Positions 18,226 to 29,040 of a DNA stretch of 56,429 nucleotides are shown here, in pieces (the stretch's first letter is position 1; the number at the start of each line of letters is the position of its first letter). The notes under the pieces are model-generated. The model had not been told where the DNA came from. It searched no databases and saw only the letters and a program-made list of their open reading frames with translations. Source of the stretch: CAYQSU01 sp964420325. GTDB taxonomy: Bacteria > Pseudomonadota > Alphaproteobacteria > Rhodospirillales > Defluviicoccaceae. The position numbers and the translations under genes are program-made. The stretch lies in assembly GCA_964420325.1 (NCBI GenBank), contig CAYQSU010000013.1, positions 1 through 56,429 on the forward strand, in the 5' to 3' direction.

Positions 18226-20058
18226 CTATCCCTCGAGAAACCAGGCGACCGACCACGCCTTGAGCTCGGAGCCGCCCTCGTTCACCTCGAATCCGGGCGT
18301 GGCGTAAATGAGACGCCCGCGCGGACGCTGCGGCAAGACCGCCTCTGCGGCCGAGAGGTTTGCAACGAGCGACAGGACCGATCCGTCGCCCAAGGTCCAG
18401 ACGACGCCGAGCCCTCGGTCGCCCCAGCGATCGACCTTGGAGGCCCCGCCGGCCACGCCGGCAAGCCTCGGCACGATCTCCCGCCGGCGAAGGTCGAACA
18501 GCCGGCGATACAGCTCCAGCACCTGCCGATGCCCGCTCCGGCCCGGCTCCATCCAGTCGAGGAGGCTCGCCCGAAAGCTCTCCTCGAGGGCCGGGTCGGG
18601 GATCCGCTCGCGCGCCTGCGCATCCTGGAACGCCGGGAACGCCGCGAACTCCTGGCGTCGGCCCTCGCGGACCGTGTCCCGCAGCTCCAGGCCGAAATCG
18701 CAGAAAAACAGGAACGGCGTCTCGGCCGCCCATTCCTCGCCCATGAACAGAAGGGGCGGCGACGGAGCCAGGAGGAGAACGGCCGCGGCGGCCGAAAGCG
18801 CGGCAGGCGGGGCCAGCGCTGCCAAGCGGTCGCCGAACGCCCGGTTGCCCACCTGATCGTGGTTCTGGATGAACGAGACGAAGGCCGTTGGTGGCAGATC
18901 GCGGCTCCGCTCGCCGCGCCGCTCTCCGTCGTGAAAGCGGGACGGCTCGCCCTGATAGGCGAACCCTTCGGCGAGGCAGCGGCCGAGGTGATCCGCCGGC
19001 CGGTCGGCATAATCGGCGTAGTAGCCCGCGGCCTCGCCGGTCAGCAGCACGTGAACGGCATGATGAATGTCGTCGTTCCACTGGGCGACGAAGTGGCGCG
19101 GCCTCCCGTCCGCCGCGCGGGCAAGGTAGCGGGCCTCGTTGTCATCGTTTTCCAGCACGAGATGCACGTGCCGTCGGGCATCGACGTGCGCCTTCACCCG
19201 TTCCGCGAGCTCGACCAGGATGTCCGGCGACGAGCGGTCCTCGATGGCATGGACGGCATCGAAGCGGAGCCCGTCGATGCGGTACTCCTCGATCCAGAAC
19301 AGGGCGTTCTCGATGTAGAAATCGCGGACAACGCGGCTGTCGGCGCCGTCGAAATTGATCGCCGCACCCCAGGGCGTGTGGCTGTCGGGATTGAAGAACC
19401 GCTTGGCATAGGCGTGGAGGTAGTTGCCCTCCGGCCCGAAGTGGTTGTAGACGACGTCAAGGAACACCATCAGCCCCAGGCCGTGCGCCGCGTCGATGAG
19501 CGCCTTAAGGTCCTCCGGCCGGCCGTAGCGGGCGTCCGGTGCGAACAGGTAGCAGCCGTCGTACCCCCAGTTCCAACGCCCGGGGAAATCGGCGACGGGC
19601 ATCAGCTCGATGGCGGTCACGCCGAGGTCGACCAGATGGTCGAGCCGGTCGATCACCGCGCGGAACGTGCCCGCAGGCGTGAACGTGCCGACGTGCAGTT
19701 CATAGAGCACCGCCTCCTCCCACGGCCGGCCGCGCCATTCGTCGACCTGCCAGCGAAAGGCGGCGGCGTCGACGACCTCGCTCGCGCCGTGGACATCGTC
19801 GGGTTGGAACCGGGAGGCGGGGTCCGGGACCCTCATGCCGCCATCGATGCGCCAGGCGTAGCGAGTGCCGGCGCCGGCGTCGGCGATCACCGCCTCGCAC
19901 CAGCCGTCCGCCCGACGCGCGATCGCGATCTCCCGGTCGCCGCCGCGACCGGAGAGGCACAAGGTCACGCTGTCACAGTCGGGCGCCCACAGCCGGAAGC
20001 GCACGCCCTCGGCGGTGATCTGGGCTCCGAAGGCCATCTCGTGGGCGTGCTGGGCCAT
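18226..20058 (-). CDS. treZ: Malto-oligosyltrehalose trehalohydrolase
   Basis: The 610-residue GH13 enzyme cleaves trehalose off the end of maltooligosyl trehalose. It has an N-terminal CBM48-like domain (GVRFRLWAPDCDSVTLCLSG), the family landmark VLYELHVGTFTPAGTF, ELMPVADFPGRWNWGYDG, the nucleophile in DGLRFDAVHAI, acid in HLVLENDDNEA and FIQNHDQVGNRA. Preceded by glgX (22-base gap) and followed by treY. Together with the debranching enzyme they convert glycogen to trehalose and glucose, a desiccation and osmotic stress route. Confidence 0.96.
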   Translation of the reverse strand: MAQHAHEMAFGAQITAEGVRFRLWAPDCDSVTLCLSGRGGDREIAIARRADGWCEAVIADAGAGTRYAWRIDGGMRVPDPASRFQPDDVHGASEVVDAAAFRWQVDEWRGRPWEEAVLYELHVGTFTPAGTFRAVIDRLDHLVDLGVTAIELMPVADFPGRWNWGYDGCYLFAPDARYGRPEDLKALIDAAHGLGLMVFLDVVYNHFGPEGNYLHAYAKRFFNPDSHTPWGAAINFDGADSRVVRDFYIENALFWIEEYRIDGLRFDAVHAIEDRSSPDILVELAERVKAHVDARRHVHLVLENDDNEARYLARAADGRPRHFVAQWNDDIHHAVHVLLTGEAAGYYADYADRPADHLGRCLAEGFAYQGEPSRFHDGERRGERSRDLPPTAFVSFIQNHDQVGNRAFGDRLAALAPPAALSAAAAVLLLAPSPPLLFMGEEWAAETPFLFFCDFGLELRDTVREGRRQEFAAFPAFQDAQARERIPDPALEESFRASLLDWMEPGRSGHRQVLELYRRLFDLRRREIVPRLAGVAGGASKVDRWGDRGLGVVWTLGDGSVLSLVANLSAAEAVLPQRPRGRLIYATPGFEVNEGGSELKAWSVAWFLEG

Positions 20059-20080
20059 CTGTGCACTGCCTTCTCGGTCC

Positions 20081-22225
<2,145 letters not shown>

Positions 22226-22283
22226 CGACTTCGTCCGCGACCTCGCTGCTCCCATCGGCTTCGCGGTTTGCCCGCGCCGCCAC

Positions 22284-22312
22284 AGGACACCCGCTCGAAG
22301 GTAGCCTGTCAA
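22284..22312 (-). promoter_or_regulatory. Candidate promoter of the glgX-treZ-treY operon
   Basis: On the minus strand a perfect TTGACA (22312-22307) is followed after 17 bases by TGTCCT (22289-22284), predicting a start about 50 bases before glgX. The -10 is weak (3 of 6), which suggests activation or a non-housekeeping sigma factor. I found no GGAAC/CGTT pair of the EcfG general stress type in this gap. Confidence 0.4.
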
Positions 22313-22430
22313 CCATGCTTTCACCGAGCGCCTACCGCAACGAAGGGATCGCCGCAGCCCCGGATTTCGGGTAAGAGCAGGTGCCGAGAAGGGTGCCGGC
22401 GGCATCCGCATGTGGCGAGGAGAAGCGATC

Positions 22431-23510
22431 GTGGCCAACCGAGAAGACCGCATCGAGCAGGTCGCCATCCTCGTCGCCCTCGCCGTGGTGGCGATCGGCG
22501 CGCTCCTTGTGCTGCGGCCGTTCCTCACTGCGCTTCTCTGGGCGCTGATCCTCACCATCTCGACGTGGCCGACCTTTCGCTGGCTCACCGACTCGTTCGG
22601 CGGGCGGAAGACGCTGGCGGCGGCGATCATGACCCTGCTCGTCGTCCTCGCGCTTGTTGTGCCGCTCGCCGTCGTCGGAGCGACGCTCGCGGAGAACGTA
22701 ACGGTGCTGGCAGCCAGGACAAGTGTCCTGATCAAGGACGGGATCCCGCCGCCGCCGGACTGGCTCGCCACCCTTCCCTTCGTCGGTGAGCGAGCGTTCG
22801 TGCTGTGGATGGAGCACGCCATCGATCCGGTGCTGATCGCCGACAAGGTCGTGCCCTATTTCGGGCCGGCGACCAACTGGCTGCTCGGCCGCGGCGCGCG
22901 GTTGGGCGGCGGCCTCCTCGAGCTGACGCTCAGCATCATCGTCGCCTTCTTCCTCTATCGCGACGGCGCCGCCGCCGCCCAGCGGCTGCAGACCGTGGTC
23001 CAGCGGCTCGCCGGCCATCGCACGCAAAGGCTGCTTGCGGTCGCACAGGGCACCCTCAAGGGCGTCGTCTACGGGCTGATCGGCACCGCCCTCGTCCAGG
23101 GCGTCCTCGCCGGGCTCGGCTACTGGATCGCCGGCATTCCCGCTGCGTTCTTTTGGGGTCTCGTCACCTTCTTTCTGTCGATCTTCCCGATCGGCGCGCC
23201 CCTAGTCTGGGTGCCGGCGACGGCGTGGCTGTTCTTCACCGGCGAAACCGGCTGGGCGATCTTCCTCGGCCTCTGGGGGCTGTTGGTGGTGTCGAGCGTC
23301 GACAACTTCCTCAAACCGATCCTCATCGGGCGCGCGAGCGCCCTGCCGATCCTCCTGGTCCTCCTCGGCGTGCTCGGCGGCGCGCTGGCGTTCGGCTTTC
23401 TCGGCATCTTCATCGGCCCGACGCTGCTCGCCCTCGCCTTCACGCTGATCCGCGAGTGGGGACCGGGCGAGGCCATCGAGGCCGTCACCGAACGGCCGCC
23501 GGCGGCATGA
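22431..23510 (+). CDS. AI-2E family transporter (TqsA/YdiK-like membrane protein)
   Basis: The protein (359 residues from GTG 22431) has about eight hydrophobic segments in the arrangement of PF01594: two near the N-terminus (IEQVAILVALAVVAIGALLVL, FLTALLWALILTIS), a central amphipathic region, and the signature block GLGYWIAGIPAAFFWGLVTFFLSIFPIGAPLVWVPA and VSSVDNFLKPILIGR. Members export autoinducer-2, act as Na+/H+ antiporters, or have no known substrate. GAGGAG is 8 bases before the GTG, deciding the start over the ATG at 22410, which lacks one. It is divergent from the trehalose operon. Confidence 0.9.
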   Translation: MANREDRIEQVAILVALAVVAIGALLVLRPFLTALLWALILTISTWPTFRWLTDSFGGRKTLAAAIMTLLVVLALVVPLAVVGATLAENVTVLAARTSVLIKDGIPPPPDWLATLPFVGERAFVLWMEHAIDPVLIADKVVPYFGPATNWLLGRGARLGGGLLELTLSIIVAFFLYRDGAAAAQRLQTVVQRLAGHRTQRLLAVAQGTLKGVVYGLIGTALVQGVLAGLGYWIAGIPAAFFWGLVTFFLSIFPIGAPLVWVPATAWLFFTGETGWAIFLGLWGLLVVSSVDNFLKPILIGRASALPILLVLLGVLGGALAFGFLGIFIGPTLLALAFTLIREWGPGEAIEAVTERPPAA

Positions 23511-23522
23511 CCGTCGTCGTCC

Positions 23523-23541
23523 CCGCGGGCTTGCCCCGCGG
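23523..23541. terminator. Hairpin between convergent genes
   Basis: CCGCGGG (23523-23529) and CCCGCGG (23535-23541) form a 7-bp stem around CTTGC, filling the gap between the AI-2E family gene and the enoyl-CoA hydratase stop codon. It has no T-run on either side, so it may only assist Rho-dependent ends. Confidence 0.3.
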
Positions 23542-24327
23542 TCAGGCTCCGGTGAACGCGGGCTTGCGCTTGGCGATGAACGCGGCGATGCCTTCGCGGC
23601 CGTCGCCGGTTGCGGCGATCTCGGCGATGGCCCGGCTTTCCAGTTCCATCTGCGTTTCGAGCGGATTGGTGAACGACTGGGCGAGAAGCCCCTTGACGGC
23701 ACCGAAGGCCCGGGTCGGACCGCTCGCGAACGTACGCGCGACTGCCATCGCCTCGTCCGCGACCCGGCCATCGTCGACCACGCGGTTGATCAGTCCCCAG
23801 TCCGCCGCCTCGCCGGCAGTGAGCCTGCGGTTGGTCAGCATCAGCTCCATCGCCCGCCGATGCCCGACCAGGCGCGGCAGGACGTGGGTGGAGCTCCCGT
23901 CCGGCACCAGGCCGACGGCGGTGTACGCCATGGTGAAGCTCGCCGACCGGGCCGCCAGCACGTAGTCGCCGACAAGCGCGAGGCTGAATCCAGCGCCGGC
24001 CGCCGTGCCGTTGACGGCGACGACCAGCGGCGCCCGCATGCGGACGAAATGGGCGATCGCGGCATGCAGGCACACCGTCATCTCCTTGAGACCGGCGGAA
24101 ACGTCCGGGAACCCTGCCATCGCACGAAGATCGCCGCCGGCTGAGAACATCGCGCCGGCTCCGCCGAGCACAACCGCGCGCACACCCGGGTCCTGATCGC
24201 AGCGGATCGCCATCAGCATCAGCTCCCGGGCCAGCGGCAGATTGATCGCGTTGGCAGCGTCGGGACGATTGAGGGTGACGCGGGCAATGCCGTCCGTGAT
24301 CTCGCAAAGCACCGTGTTTTCGCTCAT
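23542..24327 (-). CDS. Enoyl-CoA hydratase/isomerase family protein
   Basis: The 261-residue crotonase-fold protein has the oxyanion-hole loops GAGAMFSAGGDLRAMAGFPD and NGTAAGAGFSLALVGDYVLAA, and SFTMAYTAVGLVPDGSSTHVLPRLVG. The second catalytic glutamate position of classical hydratases reads Asp in VPDGSS, a variation seen in isomerase and PaaG-like members, so water addition to enoyl-CoA is not certain. It is monocistronic, in a gap between the AI-2E family gene and the hemerythrin gene. The exact substrate is unknown. Confidence 0.9.
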   Translation of the reverse strand: MSENTVLCEITDGIARVTLNRPDAANAINLPLARELMLMAIRCDQDPGVRAVVLGGAGAMFSAGGDLRAMAGFPDVSAGLKEMTVCLHAAIAHFVRMRAPLVVAVNGTAAGAGFSLALVGDYVLAARSASFTMAYTAVGLVPDGSSTHVLPRLVGHRRAMELMLTNRRLTAGEAADWGLINRVVDDGRVADEAMAVARTFASGPTRAFGAVKGLLAQSFTNPLETQMELESRAIAEIAATGDGREGIAAFIAKRKPAFTGA

Positions 24328-24432
24328 GGTCCAGTCTCCCCAGCATGGTGTCCGCCCCCGCTCTATCGCAGGCGCAGCCCTTGTCGTCTGCCGGCGTGGC
24401 GCCTTCCTTGGGTGGCCGCAGCCGCCGAACGC

Positions 24433-24852
24433 CTAGCGGGCCGGATACGACACGCAGGCGTGCAGATACGCTTTCAGCGGATCGTCCTCCTCGTCGTCGT
24501 GCATCGCGAGCGTACGGATCAGCAAGCGAAGGCAACGCTGGGCGGCGTCGACGTCGCCATTGGAGATGGCCTCGTGGAGTTGGGCCACGGAGTCGTACTT
24601 GTGCTGGTGCGCATGCGCATGTTTTGTCAGATGCGGATACCCGTAAAGCCGCATCAGCAGCTCTTCGCTGTCGTGATGTGCCTGCAAGAGCGCTGATAGC
24701 CGAAGGCTAAGCTCTCCCGCGATTTCCGGTGCGTGCCTCCGCGTCAACGCGTCCTCGATGGCCGACAGCAACTCGGAAATGTCGTGATGATCCTTCTCCA
24801 TACCCTTCAACGCCACGGCACTGCCGATGAAAGACGACCGCTTGCGCTTCAC
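24433..24852 (-). CDS. Hemerythrin-domain protein
   Basis: The 139-residue protein has the helix-bundle iron ligands expected of bacterial hemerythrins: DHHD (His22/23), AHHDSEELLM (His59/60 and Glu63/64), a histidine cluster HLTKHAHAHQH (74-84), and MHDDEEDD (His118, Asp119-124). Such proteins bind O2 or NO, or store iron, via a diiron-oxo site. The number of extra histidines in 74-84 is unusual. The GTG start has GAGGA 9 bases upstream. It is divergent from dtd across 179 bases with a promoter candidate at 24965-24994. Confidence 0.85.
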   Translation of the reverse strand: MKRKRSSFIGSAVALKGMEKDHHDISELLSAIEDALTRRHAPEIAGELSLRLSALLQAHHDSEELLMRLYGYPHLTKHAHAHQHKYDSVAQLHEAISNGDVDAAQRCLRLLIRTLAMHDDEEDDPLKAYLHACVSYPAR

Positions 24853-24964
24853 CTGGATGTCCTCTACGCCGAACGGAGCAGGATGTCGGGTCGCAGCGCC
24901 GACGGGCGGCCAAGCCCGAAGGCCTTTGCCCCGCCCCTCGGGAATGTCATGGTTTGTTCGAACC

Positions 24965-24994
24965 TTTATAGGCGATCACTCCTAGACAGCGCAA
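24965..24994 (-). promoter_or_regulatory. Candidate promoter for the hemerythrin gene
   Basis: On the minus strand TTGCGC (24994-24989) and TATAAA (24970-24965) are 18 bases apart. The -35 overlaps the hairpin-forming sequence of the dtd leader, so the two divergent units share this region. Confidence 0.35.
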
Positions 24995-25029
24995 CCTGCC
25001 TGACTGGACAGGTGCGCTGCGGCCAGTCA
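24988..25029 (+). promoter_or_regulatory. Two mutually exclusive hairpins before dtd
   Basis: AGCGCA plus CCTG (24988-24998, one bulged A) pairs with CAGGTGCGCT (25009-25018). Alternatively TGACTGG (25001-25007) pairs with CCAGTCA (25023-25029), which would break the first stem's loop and 3' arm. The second stem ends 2 bases before the GTG start codon of dtd. No ribosome binding site is visible in between. The layout resembles an attenuator or translation switch, though no regulator or ligand is suggested. Confidence 0.4.
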
Positions 25030-25031
25030 CA

Positions 25032-25478
25032 GTGAGGGCCGTGACGCAGCGCGTGACGCGCGCGTCAGTGACCGTGGCCGACGACGTCGTAGGCCGGATC
25101 GGTCGAGGTCTGATGATCCTTCTGTGTGCCGAGGACGGCGACACCGACACGGAAGCCGAGTTCTTCGCCCGCAAGATCGCGGCGATGCGGATCTTTGCCG
25201 GCGCTGATGGTCGGACCAACCTGAGCGTCCGCGACGTCGGCGGATCCGCCCTCGTGATCAGCCAGTTCACCCTCGCCGCGGCCTGGCGCAAAGGCAATCG
25301 GCCGAGCTTCTCGAAAGCGGCGGCGGCCGACCGTGGCGAGCGGCTGTACACGCGCTTCTGCCGGCGGCTGGAGGCCGAGGGCGTGCCGGTCGAAACCGGC
25401 CACTTCGGCGCCCGCATGGAGGTGGCGCTGGTCAATGACGGGCCGTTCACCATCTGGATGAGCTCGCGGGAGCCATAG
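25032..25478 (+). CDS. dtd: D-aminoacyl-tRNA deacylase
   Basis: The enzyme removes D-amino acids (and mischarged Gly from tRNA-Ala) from tRNAs. The 148 residues carry the family signatures: N-terminal MRAVTQRVTRASVTV, GLMILLCAEDGD, SALVISQFTLAAAWRKGNRPSFSKAA (the SQFTL active-site motif) and GVPVETGHFGARMEVALVNDGPFT (the GxMxVxLxNDGPVT-type motif). The start is GTG, fixed by the conserved N-terminus; there is no ribosome binding site, only two alternative hairpins. It leads toward yicC and gmk on the same strand. Confidence 0.96.
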   Translation: MRAVTQRVTRASVTVADDVVGRIGRGLMILLCAEDGDTDTEAEFFARKIAAMRIFAGADGRTNLSVRDVGGSALVISQFTLAAAWRKGNRPSFSKAAAADRGERLYTRFCRRLEAEGVPVETGHFGARMEVALVNDGPFTIWMSSREP

Positions 25479-25577
25479 GCCAAGCCCTCCCCCCAGTGTC
25501 GGCGCTTCCGCTTGTTGGCGGCGGCGCCGCCGCCTATAAGGGTCGCCGTGGCGCGCGGCGCAGAGGGGGACGAGACG

Positions 25578-26468
25578 ATGCCCATCTCTTCGATGACCGG
25601 CTTCGCCCGGACGCAGGGAGAGCTTGAGGATCGCAGCTGGATCTGGGAAGTCCGCGGCATCAACGCACGCGGTCTCGACGTGCGATGCCGTCTGCCCTTC
25701 GGCTTCGAGTCCCTGGAGGCGCCGGCCCGCGACCGCATCGCCAAGCGCTTCAAGCGCGGAAACCTCTCGCTCACGCTGACGGCCACGCGAACCGCCGGCC
25801 AGGGCCGCGTCCGCGTCAACACCGAGGTCTTGGACCAGCTTCTGGCGCTGGTACCCCAGCTGCACCAGCGCCTCCAGGATTTCCGACCGCCCAGCGCCGA
25901 CGGCCTTCTCGGCCTGCGCGGCGTTATCGAACCCATCGACGACGTTCTCTCCGACGAGGCGCGAGCGGCCATCGACCAGGCGTTTCTCGACGGCCTGGAC
26001 TCGGCACTTGCGGCGTTGGAGCGGATGCGACGCGAAGAGGGCGGCCGCCTCGGCGCCGTCCTTGCCCAGCACCTCGATCGCCTGGCAGAGCTGTGCGGCC
26101 GGGCGGGGTCGGTGGCGGCAGCCCAGCCGGAAACCGTGTTCCAACGCCTCAAAGACCAGATGGAGGAGCTTCTCAAGGCGGCGCCGGGCCTGCCTGAGGA
26201 CCGCCTCGTCCAAGAGGCGGCGCTGTTGGCGACGAGAGCCGATCCCCGGGAGGAGATCGACCGGCTCAAGGCCCATTGCAGCGCGGCTCTGGATCTCCTT
26301 GCCGCCGACGGCCCCGTCGGTCGCCGCCTCGACTTCCTTTGTCAGGAGCTCAACCGCGAGGCCAACACGCTGTGCGCAAAATCGGCGGATGTCGAGCTCA
26401 CGCGCATCGGTCTCGACCTGAAAGCAGCCATCGAACAGCTCCGCGAGCAGGTGCAGAACGTTGAATGA
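25578..26468 (+). CDS. yicC: YicC/YloC family endoribonuclease
   Basis: The protein (296 residues) begins MPISSMTGFARTQGELEDRS and has INARGLDVRCRLPFGFESLE, the family's RGNL(S/T) segment (FKRGNLSLTLTATR), and the C-terminal VGRRLDFLCQELNREANTLCAKSAD. Members cleave RNA, including small RNAs such as RyhB in E. coli, in the cytoplasm. The ATG at 25578 follows AGGGGGAC with proper spacing. It is immediately upstream of gmk, a pairing conserved across bacteria, and overlaps it by 8 bases. Confidence 0.95.
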   Translation: MPISSMTGFARTQGELEDRSWIWEVRGINARGLDVRCRLPFGFESLEAPARDRIAKRFKRGNLSLTLTATRTAGQGRVRVNTEVLDQLLALVPQLHQRLQDFRPPSADGLLGLRGVIEPIDDVLSDEARAAIDQAFLDGLDSALAALERMRREEGGRLGAVLAQHLDRLAELCGRAGSVAAAQPETVFQRLKDQMEELLKAAPGLPEDRLVQEAALLATRADPREEIDRLKAHCSAALDLLAADGPVGRRLDFLCQELNREANTLCAKSADVELTRIGLDLKAAIEQLREQVQNVE

Positions 26469-27105
26469 AGCCGCGCCCGAGATCCCGCGCCGCGGCCTGA
26501 TGCTGGTGCTGTCGTCGCCGTCCGGCGCCGGCAAGACGACGATCGCTCGTGCCCTCCTTGCCCGCGAGCGCGATCTGGTGATGTCGATTTCGGTGACGAC
26601 CCGTCCGCCGCGCCCGGGCGAGGTGGACGGACGCGACTACCGCTTCATCGCGCCCGAGATGTTTCAACGGATGGTCGAGGAGGGACAGTTCCTCGAACAT
26701 GCAGTGGTCTTTGGCCACCGATACGGGACCCCGCGGCAGCCGGTGGAACGCGCGCTCGCCGCCGGACGGGACGTCCTGTTCGACGTCGACTGGCAAGGCG
26801 CCCGCCAGCTTCGAATGAATGCCATGGGCGACGTCGTCGGCATCTTCGTGCTGCCTCCATCGTATGACGAGCTTCGCCACCGGCTCCTGGCGCGCCGCCA
26901 GGATGCCGAGGAGGTCGTGCGCGCCCGCATGACCCGGGCCGCCAGCGAAATGAGCCACTGGGTCGAGTACGACTACATCGTCGTCAATCGCCACATCGAG
27001 GATGCGGTGGTCCGTGTCGAGGCGATCCTCGCCGCCGAGCGGCTGCGACGCGACCGGCAAACCGGCCTCGCAGCATTCGTCGACCGGCTCTCCGGCCGAT
27101 GCTGA
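26461..27105 (+). CDS. gmk: Guanylate kinase
   Basis: The enzyme phosphorylates GMP to GDP with ATP. The 214-residue protein has the P-loop LSSPSGAGKTTIARALL (about 18-34), the GMP-binding SISVTTRPPRPGEVDGRDYRF, and GTPRQPVERALAAGRDVLFDVDWQGARQL. The likely start is TTG at 26461, overlapping the yicC stop, with AGGTG 8 bases upstream; the first in-frame ATG (Met14) would remove the residues just before the P-loop strand. It converges on ksgA with 76 bases between. Confidence 0.95.
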   Translation: MNEAAPEIPRRGLMLVLSSPSGAGKTTIARALLARERDLVMSISVTTRPPRPGEVDGRDYRFIAPEMFQRMVEEGQFLEHAVVFGHRYGTPRQPVERALAAGRDVLFDVDWQGARQLRMNAMGDVVGIFVLPPSYDELRHRLLARRQDAEEVVRARMTRAASEMSHWVEYDYIVVNRHIEDAVVRVEAILAAERLRRDRQTGLAAFVDRLSGRC

Positions 27106-27181
27106 CGGCGGACGCCGCCGCCCGCGGTCGGCGGCAGGGAATGCGCACACCGCCGGCCGGCGACCTCGCGCGCGAGACCCG

Positions 27182-28009
27182 TCAGCGTTGGGTCTCGAGC
27201 GCCCTCGCCAGGACGCAGAATGCCTCGACCGAGAGCTCCTCGGCGCGCCGCGTCGGATCGATGCCGACGCGTGCCGGATCGAGGCCGAGGCCCTTCAGGC
27301 TCCCCCTCAGCATCTTCCGCCTCTGACCGAAGGCGGCGGCGGTGACCGTCTCCAGCGCGCGTCGAGAGGCCGGCGCCAGGGGCTCGGGACGCGGGGTCAA
27401 GGTGACCACGGTACCCGTCACCTTCGGCGACGGCCAGAATGCCTGGCGATCGACGTTGAACTCGCGGCGGACCTCGCAAAGCCACTGGGTGATCACGCTG
27501 AGCCGGCCGTAATCGGGACCACCCGGCGGTGCCACCAGGCGATCCGCCACCTCCCGCTGGAACATCAAAGTGAAGCCGGTGAACTCGCGGGGCCGGTGCA
27601 GCCATGACAACAGCAGCGGCACGGCGACGTTGTACGGCAGGTTGGCAACGATGCGGCGAGGCGGTGGAACCAGGTCGGAGAGGTCGATGGCCAACGCATC
27701 GGCCTCCACCACGTCCAGCCGGCCGGGGAAGGAGGCGGCGAGTTCGCGGACCGCGGCGACGCAGCGGGGGTCCTTCTCCACCGCGACCACCCGCCGGGCG
27801 CCTGCGGCGAGAAGGCTGCGGGTCAGTCCGCCGGGTCCCGGACCGACCTCGATGACCGACACCTGCGTCAGATCACCGGCGGCCCGGGCAATGCGGTCGG
27901 TGAGATTGAGATCGAGCAGGAAATGCTGGCCGAGGGCGCGACGAGCATCCAGCCGGTGACGGGCGATGACCTCCCTGAGCGGCGGCAGCGCATCAAGGGC
28001 GGCCGTCAT
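27182..28009 (-). CDS. rsmA: 16S rRNA (adenine(1518)-N(6)/adenine(1519)-N(6))-dimethyltransferase
   Basis: KsgA/RsmA dimethylates two adenines in the 3' hairpin of 16S rRNA late in small-subunit assembly. The 275 residues include LGQHFLLDLNLTDRIA, the SAM loop VIEVGPGPGGLTRSLLAAGA, VAVEKD, and the catalytic NLPYNVAVPLLLSWL. It is last in the lptF-lptG-lptD-surA-pdxA-ksgA run; its start overlaps the pdxA stop (ATGA). Confidence 0.96.
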   Translation of the reverse strand: MTAALDALPPLREVIARHRLDARRALGQHFLLDLNLTDRIARAAGDLTQVSVIEVGPGPGGLTRSLLAAGARRVVAVEKDPRCVAAVRELAASFPGRLDVVEADALAIDLSDLVPPPRRIVANLPYNVAVPLLLSWLHRPREFTGFTLMFQREVADRLVAPPGGPDYGRLSVITQWLCEVRREFNVDRQAFWPSPKVTGTVVTLTPRPEPLAPASRRALETVTAAAFGQRRKMLRGSLKGLGLDPARVGIDPTRRAEELSVEAFCVLARALETQR

Positions 28010-29040
28010 CGGCAAGCGGCGGCCGAACGCCGCGCCACCATCTCCGCGGCCAGCCTGATCGCCGCCATCAGACTCCCTTCGCTGGCTCGGCCGGTGCCGG
28101 CGATGTCGAGCGCGGTGCCGTGGTCCGGAGACGTGCGCACGAAAGGCAGTCCCAGCGTGACATTGACTCCGCCTTCGAAATCCAGGGCCTTGAGCGGGAT
28201 CAGCGCCTGGTCGTGGTACATGCAAATGGCGGCGTCATAGCCGGTCCGGGCCTGGGGCGTGAACAGCGTGTCGGGCGGCACCGGGCCGAAGGCGTCGATC
28301 CCTTCCTGTAGCAACGTGCGCACGGCCGGGGCGACGATGTCCTCGTCCTCTCGGCCGATGGTGCCCTCCTCGCCGGCATGGGGATTGAGCCCGGCGACGG
28401 CGAGGCGCGGCCGCGGCAGGCCGAAGTCGCGAACGAGGGCGGCGTGCGCTGTCGCCGCGGCAGCGACGATGGCAGCGGCCGAAAGGGACTCGATGGCGCG
28501 GCGGAGGCTCACATGGACGGTCACCGGCACGACGCGAAGCCCGCCGCCGACCAGCATCATCACCGCCCGGGCACCCTGGCCGGCAAGGGCGCCGAGGAAC
28601 TCGGTGTGTCCGGGGAAGCGGAAGCCCTGATCGTAGAGAGCCTTCTTGTGGATGGGGTTGGTAACAACCGCCGCCGCCGTGCCGCGCCGCACAAGATCGA
28701 CGGCAACCTCGATCGCGGCGATCACCGCTGCAGCATTGTCGGGCTCGGGCCGGCCGGGGGTGACCGCCCGCGGCAACGGCCGGTGCCAGACCGGGAGCTC
28801 TCCCGCGAACGCGGCGACGGCCCGGTCGACGGCCTCCAGCGCGCGGACCGGCACCTCGAGGCCGAGCGCCATTGCCAGACGCCTCAGCCGGTCGGCGTCG
28901 TCGACGACGAGGAACGGCGGCAGGCCCTCCGCTCGCCGCAGCCAGCTCTTGAGGACGATCTCGCCGCCGATCCCCGCCGGTTCGCCCATGGTGATCGCAA
29001 GCGGTCGACGCTCGCCGCCGATTCCGCCGTCCGCCGTCAT
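28006..29040 (-). CDS. pdxA: 4-hydroxythreonine-4-phosphate dehydrogenase
   Basis: PdxA oxidises 4-phosphohydroxy-threonine with NAD in pyridoxal phosphate synthesis. The 344-residue protein has ITMGEPAGIGGEIVLK, VVTNPIHKKALYDQGFRFPGHTEFL (metal-binding His), LNPHAGEEGTIGREDED and MYHDQALIPLKALDF. It sits between surA and ksgA with 4-base overlaps on both sides, matching the surA-pdxA-ksgA order also known from E. coli. Confidence 0.95.
   Translation of the reverse strand: MTADGGIGGERRPLAITMGEPAGIGGEIVLKSWLRRAEGLPPFLVVDDADRLRRLAMALGLEVPVRALEAVDRAVAAFAGELPVWHRPLPRAVTPGRPEPDNAAAVIAAIEVAVDLVRRGTAAAVVTNPIHKKALYDQGFRFPGHTEFLGALAGQGARAVMMLVGGGLRVVPVTVHVSLRRAIESLSAAAIVAAAATAHAALVRDFGLPRPRLAVAGLNPHAGEEGTIGREDEDIVAPAVRTLLQEGIDAFGPVPPDTLFTPQARTGYDAAICMYHDQALIPLKALDFEGGVNVTLGLPFVRTSPDHGTALDIAGTGRASEGSLMAAIRLAAEMVARRSAAACR

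Noticed and set aside
22226..22430. EcfG general stress promoter for the trehalose operon
   Set aside because: No GGAAC followed by CGTT at 16-17 bases on the minus strand; a TTGACA-type promoter fits better.
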